From Pseudophaeobacter sp. EL27 (GTDB lineage Bacteria > Pseudomonadota > Alphaproteobacteria > Rhodobacterales > Rhodobacteraceae), in NCBI RefSeq assembly GCF_900313025.1, contig NZ_OMPQ01000008.1, positions 1 to 64,000 of the forward strand: DNA of 64,000 nt, given 5' to 3'. The notes under the pieces were generated by a model. The model was not told the origin of the DNA, ran no database searches, and saw only the letters and a list, made by a program, of their open reading frames with translations. The position numbers were made by a program, and so were the translations under genes. The stretch's first letter is position 1, and each line of letters begins with the position of its first letter. Below are positions 1 to 8,669 of the stretch, one piece after another.

Positions 1-552
<552 letters not shown>

Positions 553-754
553 ATCTAGTAATAGACAGCCAAGAACCAAATAAGCACCACATGACAAAGA
601 CTTAATGTTGATTGTTTCTTCCGATATCAGCTGTGAAAACCGAAACATTCGGTGACATTACTGACGTGCGGCAACGGGCATTTGCTAAAGCAAATACCCT
701 GCCTGCCGCGCGACCTCTTGGCGGAGCCAAGAGGGTCGGACTTGGATTTTTCTT

Positions 755-873
755 GGTTTGGTGGCGATAGCGAGAGCAAAACACCCGGTCCCATCCCGAA
801 CCCGGAAGTTAAGTGCCTTTGCGCCAATGGTACTGCGGCTTAAGTCGTGGGAGAGTAGGTCACTGCCAAACCT
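755..873 (+). rRNA. rrf: 5S ribosomal RNA
   Basis: The 5S core is visible: GGTTTGGTGGC at the 5' end pairs with GCCAAACC at the 3' end, and the conserved CCCATCCCGAACCCGG loop lies at about 790-805. It sits about 200 bases after 23S, as expected in an rRNA operon. Ends are set from the terminal stem. Confidence 0.93.
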
Positions 874-1048
874 AGTAAAATCCAAAATCTCAAAACGATA
901 ACATTAAGAATACCCTTCAGATCAAATCGCCCTGAAGGGGACACGCAGAATTGCTACCGGCAATACTGCAATTGTCCTCAAGTAGCCCAACGGGCAAGAG
1001 GACAAACGGGCTCAAATAGCGCTCCGCGCGGTAGCCCAAATAAAGTGT

Positions 1049-1127
<79 letters not shown>

Positions 1128-1154
1128 AATCTAAAATAATATCAATACCTTACA

Positions 1155-1173
1155 CCCCGCCTTGGCGGGGTTA
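1155..1173 (+). terminator. Stem-loop after tRNA-fMet brought by the island
   Basis: CCCCGC-CTTG-GCGGGG followed by TTAT forms a strong six-pair hairpin 30 bases after the tRNA. It can end the rRNA transcript now that the original terminator is displaced to about 10076. The T tract is short, so termination strength is uncertain. Confidence 0.5.
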
Positions 1174-1194
1174 TCTGCGTTGCGCTAAACACGT

Positions 1195-1214
1195 TGGAAG
1201 CACTGTGGAAGCAA
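1195..1214 (+). promoter_or_regulatory. Left arm-type integrase site candidate (repeated TGGAAGCA)
   Basis: The 20 bases TGGAAGCACTGTGGAAGCAA contain two TGGAAGCA units and recur exactly at 9872-9891 near the other island end, beside the integrase start. Shared short repeats just inside both att sites are what arm-type binding sites for a tyrosine integrase look like. The role is inferred. Confidence 0.55.
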
Positions 1215-1374
1215 TAGGAGCGTTTGGAGCTGTAGCAATTTCGTAACACTTCCGCAGCGCCAGGAAAGGCGATCGCAACGCAAAAACTAGCAGAAGGACA
1301 AAGCGGGTCGTAGTGTCCCTGCACTCTCCTGTAATCCGTTTGCTTTCAGTGGTGCTACTTCATACAATTTAGAG

Positions 1375-2001
1375 ATGTTGAGATTTCTTTTTAGAGCTTT
1401 TTTTAAGCCGAGCTATCGACCTCGGGCTAAGCCACACAAGAAACCGGTTAGAGAAACGCTTGCCTATAAGGCAGGCCGCAGTATTGCCGCTTCTTCGGCG
1501 CAACCAAAAACGCCGCAGTCTAGTGCGCCCAAAAGGGTCGATGCGTTCGATGCAACGACCTCGCACTCAGTTACACTGCCACGCGTACTAGAAGGGCGAG
1601 CTTACGTTACAGACGGTGACACAATTACGATCCAAAAGACCCAAGTACGGCTTTACGGAATAGACGCACCGGAACTGCATCATCCCTACGGCAAGAAGGC
1701 CAAGTGGGCCATGGTGCATCTGTGTAAGGGCCATCGTATACGCGCGGAGATCACTGATGAAGATGAATATGGCCGTACAGTTGCAAAGTGCTTCCTGCCC
1801 GATGGTCGTGATCTATCCGAGGAACTAGTTAAACAAGGCCTAGCTATCGACTGGCCAAAGTTCTCAGGTGGTAAATACAGTAATCTTGAGGTCGCTGGCA
1901 TCCGTAAGAAGCTTTGGCTTGCCGATGCTCGCCAAAAAGGCCGCATACATGTTTTGGAAAAATTTGATGCGCGAAAGAATGGTGAAAGCAAAGAAAAATG
2001 A
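1375..2001 (+). CDS. Thermonuclease (SNase)-like protein
   Basis: A 208-residue protein with a staphylococcal-nuclease domain at about residues 70-200. The catalytic set of that family is visible: Asp80/Asp82 in TDGDT, Arg92, Asp97 and Glu100 in VRLYGIDAPE, and Arg134 in EYGRTVA, so it is probably an active calcium-dependent DNA/RNA nuclease. The first 60 residues are basic and low in complexity, with a hydrophobic, aromatic start (LRFLFRAFF), which could be a membrane anchor or an uncleaved signal. The gene is the first of the island and points the same way as the three Zorya-like genes 200 bases downstream. Whether it takes part in defence, in uptake-DNA degradation or in transfer is unknown. 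The ATG at 1375 is the only early start. Confidence 0.85.
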   Translation: MLRFLFRAFFKPSYRPRAKPHKKPVRETLAYKAGRSIAASSAQPKTPQSSAPKRVDAFDATTSHSVTLPRVLEGRAYVTDGDTITIQKTQVRLYGIDAPELHHPYGKKAKWAMVHLCKGHRIRAEITDEDEYGRTVAKCFLPDGRDLSEELVKQGLAIDWPKFSGGKYSNLEVAGIRKKLWLADARQKGRIHVLEKFDARKNGESKEK

Positions 2002-2235
2002 AAAACCGGCCCATTGCAGCCTTTCGAGCGAAACGAGCCTAAGGGCCGCTCCCAGCCGCAGAGCGGACATGCTTCTATGCAAGTGGGGGTGGGAAATCGA
2101 AAATTCGCTGCGAATCGCACGAATGACGGCAAGGTGCAGGTAGATGCATCACGTATTCTTGTGTTGTCCTATTGATCCTTCACCCATCATGCGTTTCAAG
2201 TACTGACATTGATCAAATGGATTTGGGCGACGGGT

Positions 2236-3672
2236 ATGGAAAACACTTTATTTAGAATCTTTGAGGGCATCCAAGAAGACAGCACCGCATCGCTATTTGT
2301 CACCATTTTAATTGCGTGGTTCACCGTTGCGTTTCTTTTCCTATTAGTCGGTACATTTCGTACTTGGACTATGACTGCCGCGATTGTCCGCCTCACACCG
2401 AATACCCTTTCAGCAATCGGCGTACTGGGTACATTTACGGGTATTCTAATCGGTCTTTTGGATTTCGACATTAGTGACATCGATCAAAGTGTCGAAGGTC
2501 TACTTGAGGGACTGAAAATCGCCTTCGCGACAAGTATCGTGGGTTTGGCGGGCTCCATTCTGTTTAGGCTTGTAGTCGCAATCATACCTGCGCGTCAGCA
2601 AAGCGATGACATTGGGGCCGACGACATTCACGCCGTCTTGACCGAAATTCGAGACAAGGCCGACGCCTCGCAGACGAAATCCGAAGAGCAGCTCACTGCA
2701 CTTTGCAATGCCATCTCGTCTGATGGTGACAGCAGTCTGCTAACTCAAGTTCAAAAGATGCGCACCACTCTCCAAGACGGCCAGAACGAACTCATCTCGG
2801 AATTTAAGAGCTTCGCTGAGCACATGGTCGAAAACAACCAAAAGGCCATTATTGAAGCATTGGAAACTGTCATCAAGGATTTCAATGACAACCTCACCGA
2901 ACAGTTCGGTGAGAACTTCAAAGAGCTAAACAGCGCCGTTGCCGCGCTCGTTGATTGGCAGGAGAAGTACAAAGACCACGTCACCAAATACGAGGAGCGG
3001 ATTGATGTGGTCACAGCATCAATGGAAGCGACCGAGACAGCTATGGGGAAAATTACGGAACACACTGAAAAAGTTCCCGAAGCGCTTGCGCCTCTTGAAC
3101 CCGTCTTGGCCGGGCTTGAAGGACAATTGTCGAGCCTCGACACGCATCTCGAAGCGCTGGCAGGATTGCGTGACCGCGCGATTGAGGCGTTCCCTTTTAT
3201 CGAAGAAAACCTAAAGACCGTCACATCTCAGTTCTCGGAAAGCGCAACGGAGAATGTCGCGGCGATGCGTGAAAGCGTCAAGGAGAGTAAAGCTTCCTAC
3301 GAGGTACTGCGACAGTCCCACACAAAGCTCATTGATCAATCTTCCGACGCGCAACAAAGCTTCTCCACCGAATTGGAGAAAACTATGTCGCGCCTGACGG
3401 ACCAAGCAATCAACGAGTTCCAGAAGCATGAGGATCTGATTTCACAAGCCTCTGAAAAGGCACAGACATCGATCAATGAATCTTGGGCGCAAAGCACTGA
3501 GAAACTCAATGAGAATTTCGAGAACTTCGACAAAAGTATGCAAGATGAACTAACACGCGCAATCGAGTTGCTCGGGCAAAACTTGGCGTCCGTGTCCGAG
3601 AAATTGGTCGACGACTACACGCCGCTGACGCAAAAGCTCCAAAAGCTTGTCGCAAACGGCGGTAGCGTCTGA
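2236..3672 (+). CDS. zorA: ZorA-like MotA/ExbB-family membrane protein with long coiled tail
   Basis: The N-terminal about 130 residues hold three likely membrane segments (around LFVTILIAWFTVAFLFLLVG, LSAIGVLGTFTGILIGLLDF and IAFATSIVGLAGSILFRLVV), the last two resembling the MotA/TolQ/ExbB proton-channel pair. The remaining about 340 residues are hydrophilic, rich in Glu, Gln, Ser and Lys and predicted coiled-coil. This matches ZorA, in which a MotA-like pentamer carries a long cytoplasmic tail that relays phage detection. The next gene starts 2 bases after this stop. The start is uncertain: ATG at 2236 (MENTLFRIFEG) is preferred; a TTG at 2209 would add nine residues. No strong ribosome-binding site precedes either. 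Assignment to Zorya rests on the three-gene context; by itself it would be only a MotA/TolQ/ExbB-family protein. Confidence 0.85.
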   Translation: MENTLFRIFEGIQEDSTASLFVTILIAWFTVAFLFLLVGTFRTWTMTAAIVRLTPNTLSAIGVLGTFTGILIGLLDFDISDIDQSVEGLLEGLKIAFATSIVGLAGSILFRLVVAIIPARQQSDDIGADDIHAVLTEIRDKADASQTKSEEQLTALCNAISSDGDSSLLTQVQKMRTTLQDGQNELISEFKSFAEHMVENNQKAIIEALETVIKDFNDNLTEQFGENFKELNSAVAALVDWQEKYKDHVTKYEERIDVVTASMEATETAMGKITEHTEKVPEALAPLEPVLAGLEGQLSSLDTHLEALAGLRDRAIEAFPFIEENLKTVTSQFSESATENVAAMRESVKESKASYEVLRQSHTKLIDQSSDAQQSFSTELEKTMSRLTDQAINEFQKHEDLISQASEKAQTSINESWAQSTEKLNENFENFDKSMQDELTRAIELLGQNLASVSEKLVDDYTPLTQKLQKLVANGGSV

Positions 3673-3674
3673 TC

Positions 3675-4442
3675 ATGGCGGCCCTATTTCAAAAACGCCA
3701 AGGTGATGACGGAAATGAATGGATGTCCGTCTCCGACTTGATGGCCGGGCTGATGGTAATTTTTCTATTCATTGCCATCGCCTACATTCGCCCCGTTGCA
3801 GAAAAGAACGCGGAGATCACTGCGATAAACGAAGAGATCACCGAGATCGTCGAAGAGGTATCTGAGAAGAACGAGCAGATCACGCAGATCGCTCAAACGT
3901 TCATACAAAACGAGACGCTGATTTACGACGCGCTTTGGGAGGAGTTTTCAGGCGACCTTGACGCGTGGGATGCTGAACTGGATCGCGAAAGTCTAACCGT
4001 CAGATTTCGCTCTCCAAAAGTTCTCTTTGCGCGCAGCGAAGCGCGCTTAACACGCCAGTTTGAAAGCATTATCGAGGACTTCTTTCCTAGATATCTCAGG
4101 GTTCTTCACCCCTTCAAATCCTCCATCGAAGAAATCCGCATTGAGGGACACACATCTTCGGAATGGACGTCAAAATCGAACGATATCGATGCTTACATTG
4201 GCAACATGGGGCTCTCACAGGAACGGACCCGTGAGGTGCTCCTCAAATGTCTGAGTCTACAGGAAACGCAGAGCCAAATGGAATGGGTGCGCCCATTGCT
4301 GACGGCCAATGGCCTCTCATCCAGCCGATTGGTTTTTGACGACAAGGGCGTTGAGGATCCCGTGCGCTCGCGCCGTGTAGAATTTCGCGTTCGTTCGATA
4401 GCAAGAACCGAAATCATCCGCATTTTAGAGCAGGTCGAATGA
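3675..4442 (+). CDS. zorB: ZorB-like MotB/OmpA-domain protein
   Basis: A 255-residue protein with one N-terminal membrane helix (about residues 18-38, SDLMAGLMVIFLFIAIAYI) preceded by Asp21, the position of the proton-carrying Asp of MotB-type stators. A short coiled coil follows (about 42-75). An OmpA-like peptidoglycan-binding domain covers about 110-245, with the motif IRIEGHTSS, LSQERTREV and the closing RSRRVEFRV. This is the ZorB architecture: a stator plug that anchors the ZorA channel to the cell wall. It begins 2 bases after zorA and overlaps the next gene by ATGA, so the three genes are very likely translated together. Confidence 0.87.
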   Translation: MAALFQKRQGDDGNEWMSVSDLMAGLMVIFLFIAIAYIRPVAEKNAEITAINEEITEIVEEVSEKNEQITQIAQTFIQNETLIYDALWEEFSGDLDAWDAELDRESLTVRFRSPKVLFARSEARLTRQFESIIEDFFPRYLRVLHPFKSSIEEIRIEGHTSSEWTSKSNDIDAYIGNMGLSQERTREVLLKCLSLQETQSQMEWVRPLLTANGLSSSRLVFDDKGVEDPVRSRRVEFRVRSIARTEIIRILEQVE

Positions 4443-5311
4443 AGCTTTCCGTTTCATTCCCAGCTCTCGCAGCCCAAAGGCAGCGCATGAATGCACCTGT
4501 CTCAAAATGGGAACTCAAAGCGGAAAGCCTGTCCCCGCGCGAGCTCATTTTGGCCGAGTTGGAGACAGGGATCGTCATCGAACTGGACGATCTGGAAACT
4601 TCAACCGGCGGTTTGCTATCCTATAAAGGAGAACAAGTCCTCCTCTACATCAAAGATACAGGATCATCCCAATGGGTGCTGGAAAACGAACCTGAAAAGT
4701 CACGAAAATTCCATGTCGCCGAATGCAGTACGTTGGAGTCCATGAGGCAAAAGGGACGGTTTGAACGCTATGTTGTCATCAGCGGCAACGACGGTGTTTT
4801 CCCTGTGGATTGGAAAGACCCGGACACAGGGGAAAGAGGTGAGACAAAGGCCGAATTGAAGGTCTGCAAGAACTGCTTGAAAGCACTTGATTGGCTCGGG
4901 TACGAGAACCCTGGAAATCGAGAGGCATATGAGCAAGGTCAAAAAATGACTAAGCGCGATATTTTTCAAACTTTTGATATTTCTGACTTCTTTCTATCCT
5001 ACTCAACATACTTCCATCAAAAACCGTCTCGCAAGGCCAGCGAAGCCGAACTCAACACCTATGTTCCCCAATGGGCAGAAATCTCTCACAGGAAAAGAGC
5101 ACAGTCAAAGTGGCGCTGTGAGAAATGCAATGTTGACCTCAAGCATGCATCATGGGCGCTACATTGCCACCATCGCAATGGTGTGGTTACGGATAATCGA
5201 GCCTCGAACTTAGAGATCCTGTGCGCAATGTGTCACGCAGATCAGCCTAATCACGGGCACATGAAGGTCAATGCGAGAACAAAATCCATTATCTTCCAAG
5301 CCCGCGCCTGA
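4439..5311 (+). CDS. zorE: ZorE-like HNH endonuclease
   Basis: A 290-residue cytoplasmic protein. The C-terminus (about 220-275) is an HNH nuclease with zinc pairs Cys227/Cys230 and Cys262/Cys265, the histidine cluster HCHH at 242-245, Asn257 and His266. The N-terminal 200 residues are not recognised; KVCKNC at 142-147 could be a second metal site. HNH proteins in the third position after ZorA and ZorB define type II Zorya, where the nuclease (ZorE) is the effector. The ATG overlaps the zorB stop by four bases. Type I partners ZorC and ZorD are absent, which favours type II. Sequence-level identity to a characterised ZorE could not be tested. Confidence 0.82.
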   Translation: MKLSVSFPALAAQRQRMNAPVSKWELKAESLSPRELILAELETGIVIELDDLETSTGGLLSYKGEQVLLYIKDTGSSQWVLENEPEKSRKFHVAECSTLESMRQKGRFERYVVISGNDGVFPVDWKDPDTGERGETKAELKVCKNCLKALDWLGYENPGNREAYEQGQKMTKRDIFQTFDISDFFLSYSTYFHQKPSRKASEAELNTYVPQWAEISHRKRAQSKWRCEKCNVDLKHASWALHCHHRNGVVTDNRASNLEILCAMCHADQPNHGHMKVNARTKSIIFQARA

Positions 5312-5352
5312 ACACTAGAGCCTATCCCAAAAGCTGCAAGTAGAGCATGCGG

Positions 5353-5725
5353 TCTAAAAGGATGGATATATATGCGGACCAAATCGATGGCAAAAGCGTC
5401 GATATTCTGATGCTTAGCTCAATTTGTGTTGATAAAATTATGCGGATGAAGGGCCAAGCGATGTTGGCGAATTTGACAAAGCTACCTTCGCCTATGAAGC
5501 GCCAGATAGTGCCCAGGCGAAAATTTGGTTGCGTCGCTTTCGCTTTGTCCGAGGCCATGCCTTCGTTTCACCCGCAAAGAACGTTCTAGATGCTTTGTCT
5601 ACGAACGATCCCTTTGCCTTCCATATTTCTATACTTTCCTGTCAATTTTCGCTTTCGGGGAAACTTCAACCCGTCATGATGGTCTGTAAGAAATATCTGC
5701 TAAGGGCTACTCATTTGACGTTGTG
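5353..5725 (+). pseudogene. Possible broken small gene after zorE
   Basis: Two overlapping open frames read as one protein if a frameshift is assumed near 5440: first MDIYADQIDGKSVDILMLSS from about 5362, then a frame starting NYADEGPSDVGEF and running to the stop at about 5724. The second frame has no start codon of its own. The composition (acidic first half, basic RRFRFVRGHAF stretch) looks protein-like. I do not recognise it. It may be the remnant of a fourth gene of the defence unit or unrelated debris. The remaining bases up to 5792 show nothing clear. Confidence 0.25.
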
Positions 5726-5792
5726 AAGTTCACTTCTTGCGCATAGCTGCCGTTCGAGCGGTGCGCAGCGAAAGTCTGGTTCCCGCCCTGTA

Positions 5793-6941
5793 TTACTTAA
5801 ACCGATACCGCGTGGCTGCCTTTCTGAGGCGTTCTGGCAGGGGCGTGGGGTGTTCCCCTGATAGCCGTTTCAGTGTTTCGATATGGCTATCTAGGAAGTC
5901 TTGGAATTCGGCTGGTTGAACTTCTGAGGCGGTAGCCCGTGATACGAACAGCCCAAGGATTTGCCGGTCCAGCATGCGCATGTGTTCGGCGCGGTTGGTT
6001 TCGATCACTTCGCTCGGCAGGACGCCAGAACAGTTTTCGTGCAGATCATTGACAATGACGCTGGCGACAGCGTGCCAAAGGTCATGTGTGGGCCAGCGGG
6101 CGCGGTTGCTGTCGGTTGTGGGGCAGGTGTAGCGGATCTTTTCGCAGAACTCGGTGTAGGCGTCGCCTACCATATCGCGCAGATCCTGCCAGCTTCGCAT
6201 TTCCCAGCGGTTGCGCAGTTGCTTGGACCCCATGCGTAGCTCAATGCGCCAGACTTGGCTTGCCAGTCGGTCGGACAGATCCAGGGGCGGGCGGTTCAGT
6301 TGGGCGCGGGCGTCGTTCCAGATGGTGAGCCAGCCCAGCTTGCCCTTTTGCATGACCTCTTGTCGTTTGTCATAGATCGCCAATTGCCGGTTGGCGACGG
6401 CCCCGGCGCGCAGCCCGGTGACGCGTGCGCCTGTGGCGTGGGTCTCGGTCTCATCGACCCCGGTATATTCCTGCACGCGGGTGCCGGGTGGCACCACCAG
6501 CGCCTCGCGGTCTGGTTCAAACCAGGGGGCGAGAAAGTCGATGGCGTAGTCCACGCGGGTTACGCGCAACAGGTGGTCGGCATAGCGGATGCCAAACGCA
6601 TTCATGCAGGTCCGAAAGTGTTCCTCTGCGGCGCCCAGGCCACCAGTGGCCAGTAAGAACGCCCGAAAGTCTACGGTAATGCCAGGATTGTTCGCAGCGC
6701 GGTTTTCCGGGTCGAGAAAGTACCATTCAGCTCCGTATTCGCCAGTATGGGCGGAAAAGGCGGAACCGCCTGTGCGGCGCACTGAGAGAGCTACAGAACC
6801 GAATTCTACAACAGTCTCGGCATTGGTTTTGATTGCCAGGGCCTTAGCCTCTGCCAGGGCTTCACGCAGTGCAGGCGGAATATCGGTTTCCACGGTGAAT
6901 TTCAGCCCATCAAAGCCAGAATGCAGGATATCCGCTTCCAT
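5793..6941 (-). CDS. Rep_trans-family replication initiator / MobT-like protein
   Basis: A 382-residue protein with the pattern of the Rep_trans (replication initiation factor) family: RVTRVDYAIDF in the first half, then NRQLAIYDKRQEV and VWRIELRM in the middle. Proteins of this fold nick DNA as plasmid initiators or as MobT-type relaxases of integrative elements. Here it lies with an excisionase-like gene and an integrase, so it probably replicates or mobilises the excised circle. The ATG at 6941 starts MEADILHSGFDGLKFTVE, which resembles the usual N-terminus of this family. Whether it is initiator or relaxase cannot be told from sequence alone. Confidence 0.75.
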   Translation of the reverse strand: MEADILHSGFDGLKFTVETDIPPALREALAEAKALAIKTNAETVVEFGSVALSVRRTGGSAFSAHTGEYGAEWYFLDPENRAANNPGITVDFRAFLLATGGLGAAEEHFRTCMNAFGIRYADHLLRVTRVDYAIDFLAPWFEPDREALVVPPGTRVQEYTGVDETETHATGARVTGLRAGAVANRQLAIYDKRQEVMQKGKLGWLTIWNDARAQLNRPPLDLSDRLASQVWRIELRMGSKQLRNRWEMRSWQDLRDMVGDAYTEFCEKIRYTCPTTDSNRARWPTHDLWHAVASVIVNDLHENCSGVLPSEVIETNRAEHMRMLDRQILGLFVSRATASEVQPAEFQDFLDSHIETLKRLSGEHPTPLPERLRKAATRYRFK

Positions 6942-7113
6942 TTACGCTGACCTTCGCTTTCGTATTCGTGGAGGGGGGTGTTACAAGACCCCCCTTTATT
7001 TCGCCGTCTTAGCGCTGCGGTTTGGGGAGTGTTTATTGGGTGTGCCCCGCCGGTAATGGTGCCTCCGGCGGGGCAGCTTGTGTTTTGGGGCCGGGCGGTG
7101 CCCGGCTTGGGTG

Positions 7114-7335
7114 TTAGTGCTGGGCGCTCAACTGTCTGCTGATCCAGATTTCTGCGCGTTCCGCGCATTTGGCGATATTCAGCAGGTCAGAATGGAAGAA
7201 CCCGGACGTGTTTTTCCACTCGCCATCTGCGGTTTTGTAAGCGCGGGTAATATCGACGGAGTATGACCCGTCATTTTTCCAGATTGTGGCGGTGGTCAGG
7301 CCCAGTTTGATCTTATGGGCGGGAAGATTGGACAT
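7114..7335 (-). CDS. Small conserved-looking protein of the rep-xis module
   Basis: A 73-residue protein starting MSNLPAHKIKLGLTTATIW. The ATG at 7335 has an AGGAG ribosome-binding site 8 bases ahead, so longer upstream starts are unlikely. It is a soluble small protein with alternating polar and hydrophobic residues (TTATIWKNDGSYSVDITRAY), suggestive of a beta-rich fold. Small proteins of this look often accompany Rep_trans and integrase genes in proteobacterial integrative elements; no function is known to me. It lies between the Rep-like and excisionase-like genes on the same strand. Confidence 0.7.
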   Translation of the reverse strand: MSNLPAHKIKLGLTTATIWKNDGSYSVDITRAYKTADGEWKNTSGFFHSDLLNIAKCAERAEIWISRQLSAQH

Positions 7336-7468
7336 GTTATGTCTCCTGAATTGATTGTGTGATTTTAGATGTGAGAAAGGCGCGGGATGCCATTTGACCC
7401 CGCGCCTTGGTGAAGCCATCCGGCCCCAAAATCCCGCGCGGTGCTGCCAAGCCCAACGCGGGCAAAAC

Positions 7469-7717
7469 TCATGCGGCGTTGTAGCTGCTGGTGCTGCCGT
7501 GGCGGCGTGTTTCGCCCCAGGCCAGAAGATCGCGGCGGCGATAGCGTACAGAGCGGCCTGATTTGTAGAACTTGGGGCCGTATCCGGTGACGCGCCATTT
7601 CTGGATGGTGCGGACGCTTTGGCACAGGAAGTCTGCGGCCATGCGTTCGTCAATGAAGCCGTCCAGATAATCCTGGGCGGGGGCGTTGTTTGCGTTAGCT
7701 GGTGTCTTGTTGAGCAT
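7469..7717 (-). CDS. Excisionase-like helix-turn-helix protein
   Basis: An 82-residue protein with a winged-helix, MerR/AlpA-type motif: RMAADFLCQSVRTIQKWRVT, then GYGPKFYKSGRSVRYRRRDL, the classic arrangement of phage and island excisionases that recognise DNA and bend it (and of AlpA regulators). The ATG at 7717 follows AGGAG by 6 bases; a TTG two codons upstream is less likely. It belongs with the island integrase and probably sets the direction of recombination or controls the rep operon. Confidence 0.82.
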   Translation of the reverse strand: MLNKTPANANNAPAQDYLDGFIDERMAADFLCQSVRTIQKWRVTGYGPKFYKSGRSVRYRRRDLLAWGETRRHGSTSSYNAA

Positions 7718-7800
7718 CGTCAACTCCTGTTTGTTGGTTTGATGCTCTTGTCTTCGCTCAATTAGAAACCAGTAAAAACAGCAGTAAAATCCCCAGCAAT

Positions 7801-8517
7801 TTACTGTTTATTGGTTTTCTTCAACTCATTGAAAAGAGGAGAAAAATATGTACGGATACCTTCGTCCCCAGGTTTAGTGTCGCTGTAGCTTGCTCCAGGT
7901 TGGATTGTCTGGAGGCACTGTCGAACGAGGGGGAAGTGGGATTTGGCTGACTTGGAAATGTCTATCAAGCCCTTTTGCAAGAGAGTTGCGAAGGCTTCTT
8001 CCACATCTGCTTTGATTGATGGGCGGCCCCGTTGCAGATCCGTGGTGGTCTCGTGGCTGATTCCGACAAGCCTGTCACGTACTTGTGTTGCTAGCACACG
8101 AACTTCTATGAACTCTAAGCCGTTGACCGTGAGTGTCGCGTTGTCCCATCGGACGCGGCCTGCCCAATAGGCTGCGGGGATTTCATAAGGCTGACTTTCC
8201 ATCCGGCGGGGCGGTTCAAAGCCATAGGCTACGAGTATACCACTTTTAAGTGCTTTCAAGGTGGCTTCGTACCTTCTGCTGTACCAAGCCGAGCGTTTAC
8301 TCATTACATTTGACATGGCGTTTAAACCAGAAATTGTTGCTTGGTTTGTCTCGGTTCCTTGGGCTTGTGCGTCTTGCAGTGTGTTTGTCAAAGCGCTTAG
8401 GGCGGACGCTTTATGCACACGCTGATAAGCTTCCTTCTCGGCGTCAGGAGAAAAGTGGAATGCAGCTTTGCTGAGATAAACGCCGCGCTGCCAAAGGGTC
8501 AGTAATGGAAGGGTCAT
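7801..8517 (-). CDS. Unknown 238-residue island protein
   Basis: No family is recognised. It is soluble, basic and helical in its first half (SKRSAWYSRRYEATLKALKS) with no membrane segment or signal peptide. The N-terminal part resembles a replication or partition accessory in composition only. It lies between the excisionase-like gene and the repeat region 8537-8669, which would be its promoter and control region. Lower GC than its neighbours and location inside the island mark it as accessory. The ATG at 8517 has no clear ribosome-binding site. Confidence 0.6.
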   Translation of the reverse strand: MTLPLLTLWQRGVYLSKAAFHFSPDAEKEAYQRVHKASALSALTNTLQDAQAQGTETNQATISGLNAMSNVMSKRSAWYSRRYEATLKALKSGILVAYGFEPPRRMESQPYEIPAAYWAGRVRWDNATLTVNGLEFIEVRVLATQVRDRLVGISHETTTDLQRGRPSIKADVEEAFATLLQKGLIDISKSAKSHFPLVRQCLQTIQPGASYSDTKPGDEGIRTYFSPLFNELKKTNKQ

Positions 8518-8536
8518 GTGTCACTTTTACGGTTAT

Positions 8537-8669
8537 GTTACCTATACGTAGGCAATGGCCGGTCCCTACGTATAGGTAACGGTCGGTGAGTGGGTCTAGA
8601 AACCCTTATACGTAACGTACGGGATTAGCGGCAACCTTAGCCCCTACGTATCGGTACGTGATCCTATAC
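8537..8669. repeat. Iteron-like CCTATACGTA repeats with a 16-bp inverted pair
   Basis: GTTACCTATACGTAGG (8537-8552) and its exact reverse complement (8565-8580) flank a 12-base spacer. Variants of the core follow at about 8613 (CCCTTATACGTAACG), 8641 (CCCTACGTATCGG) and 8661 (CCTATACG). The set lies between the integrase 3' end and the upstream side of the 238-residue gene. It could be an operator, an integrase accessory site or the origin used by the island replication protein. Confidence 0.7.

Noticed and set aside
7336-7653. Longer version of the 73-residue island protein
   Set aside because: The extra N-terminal part overlaps the excisionase-like gene in another frame, and AGGAG precedes the inner ATG.
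8537-8669. CRISPR array
   Set aside because: The repeats are about 10 bases, in both orientations and irregularly spaced, without constant spacers.
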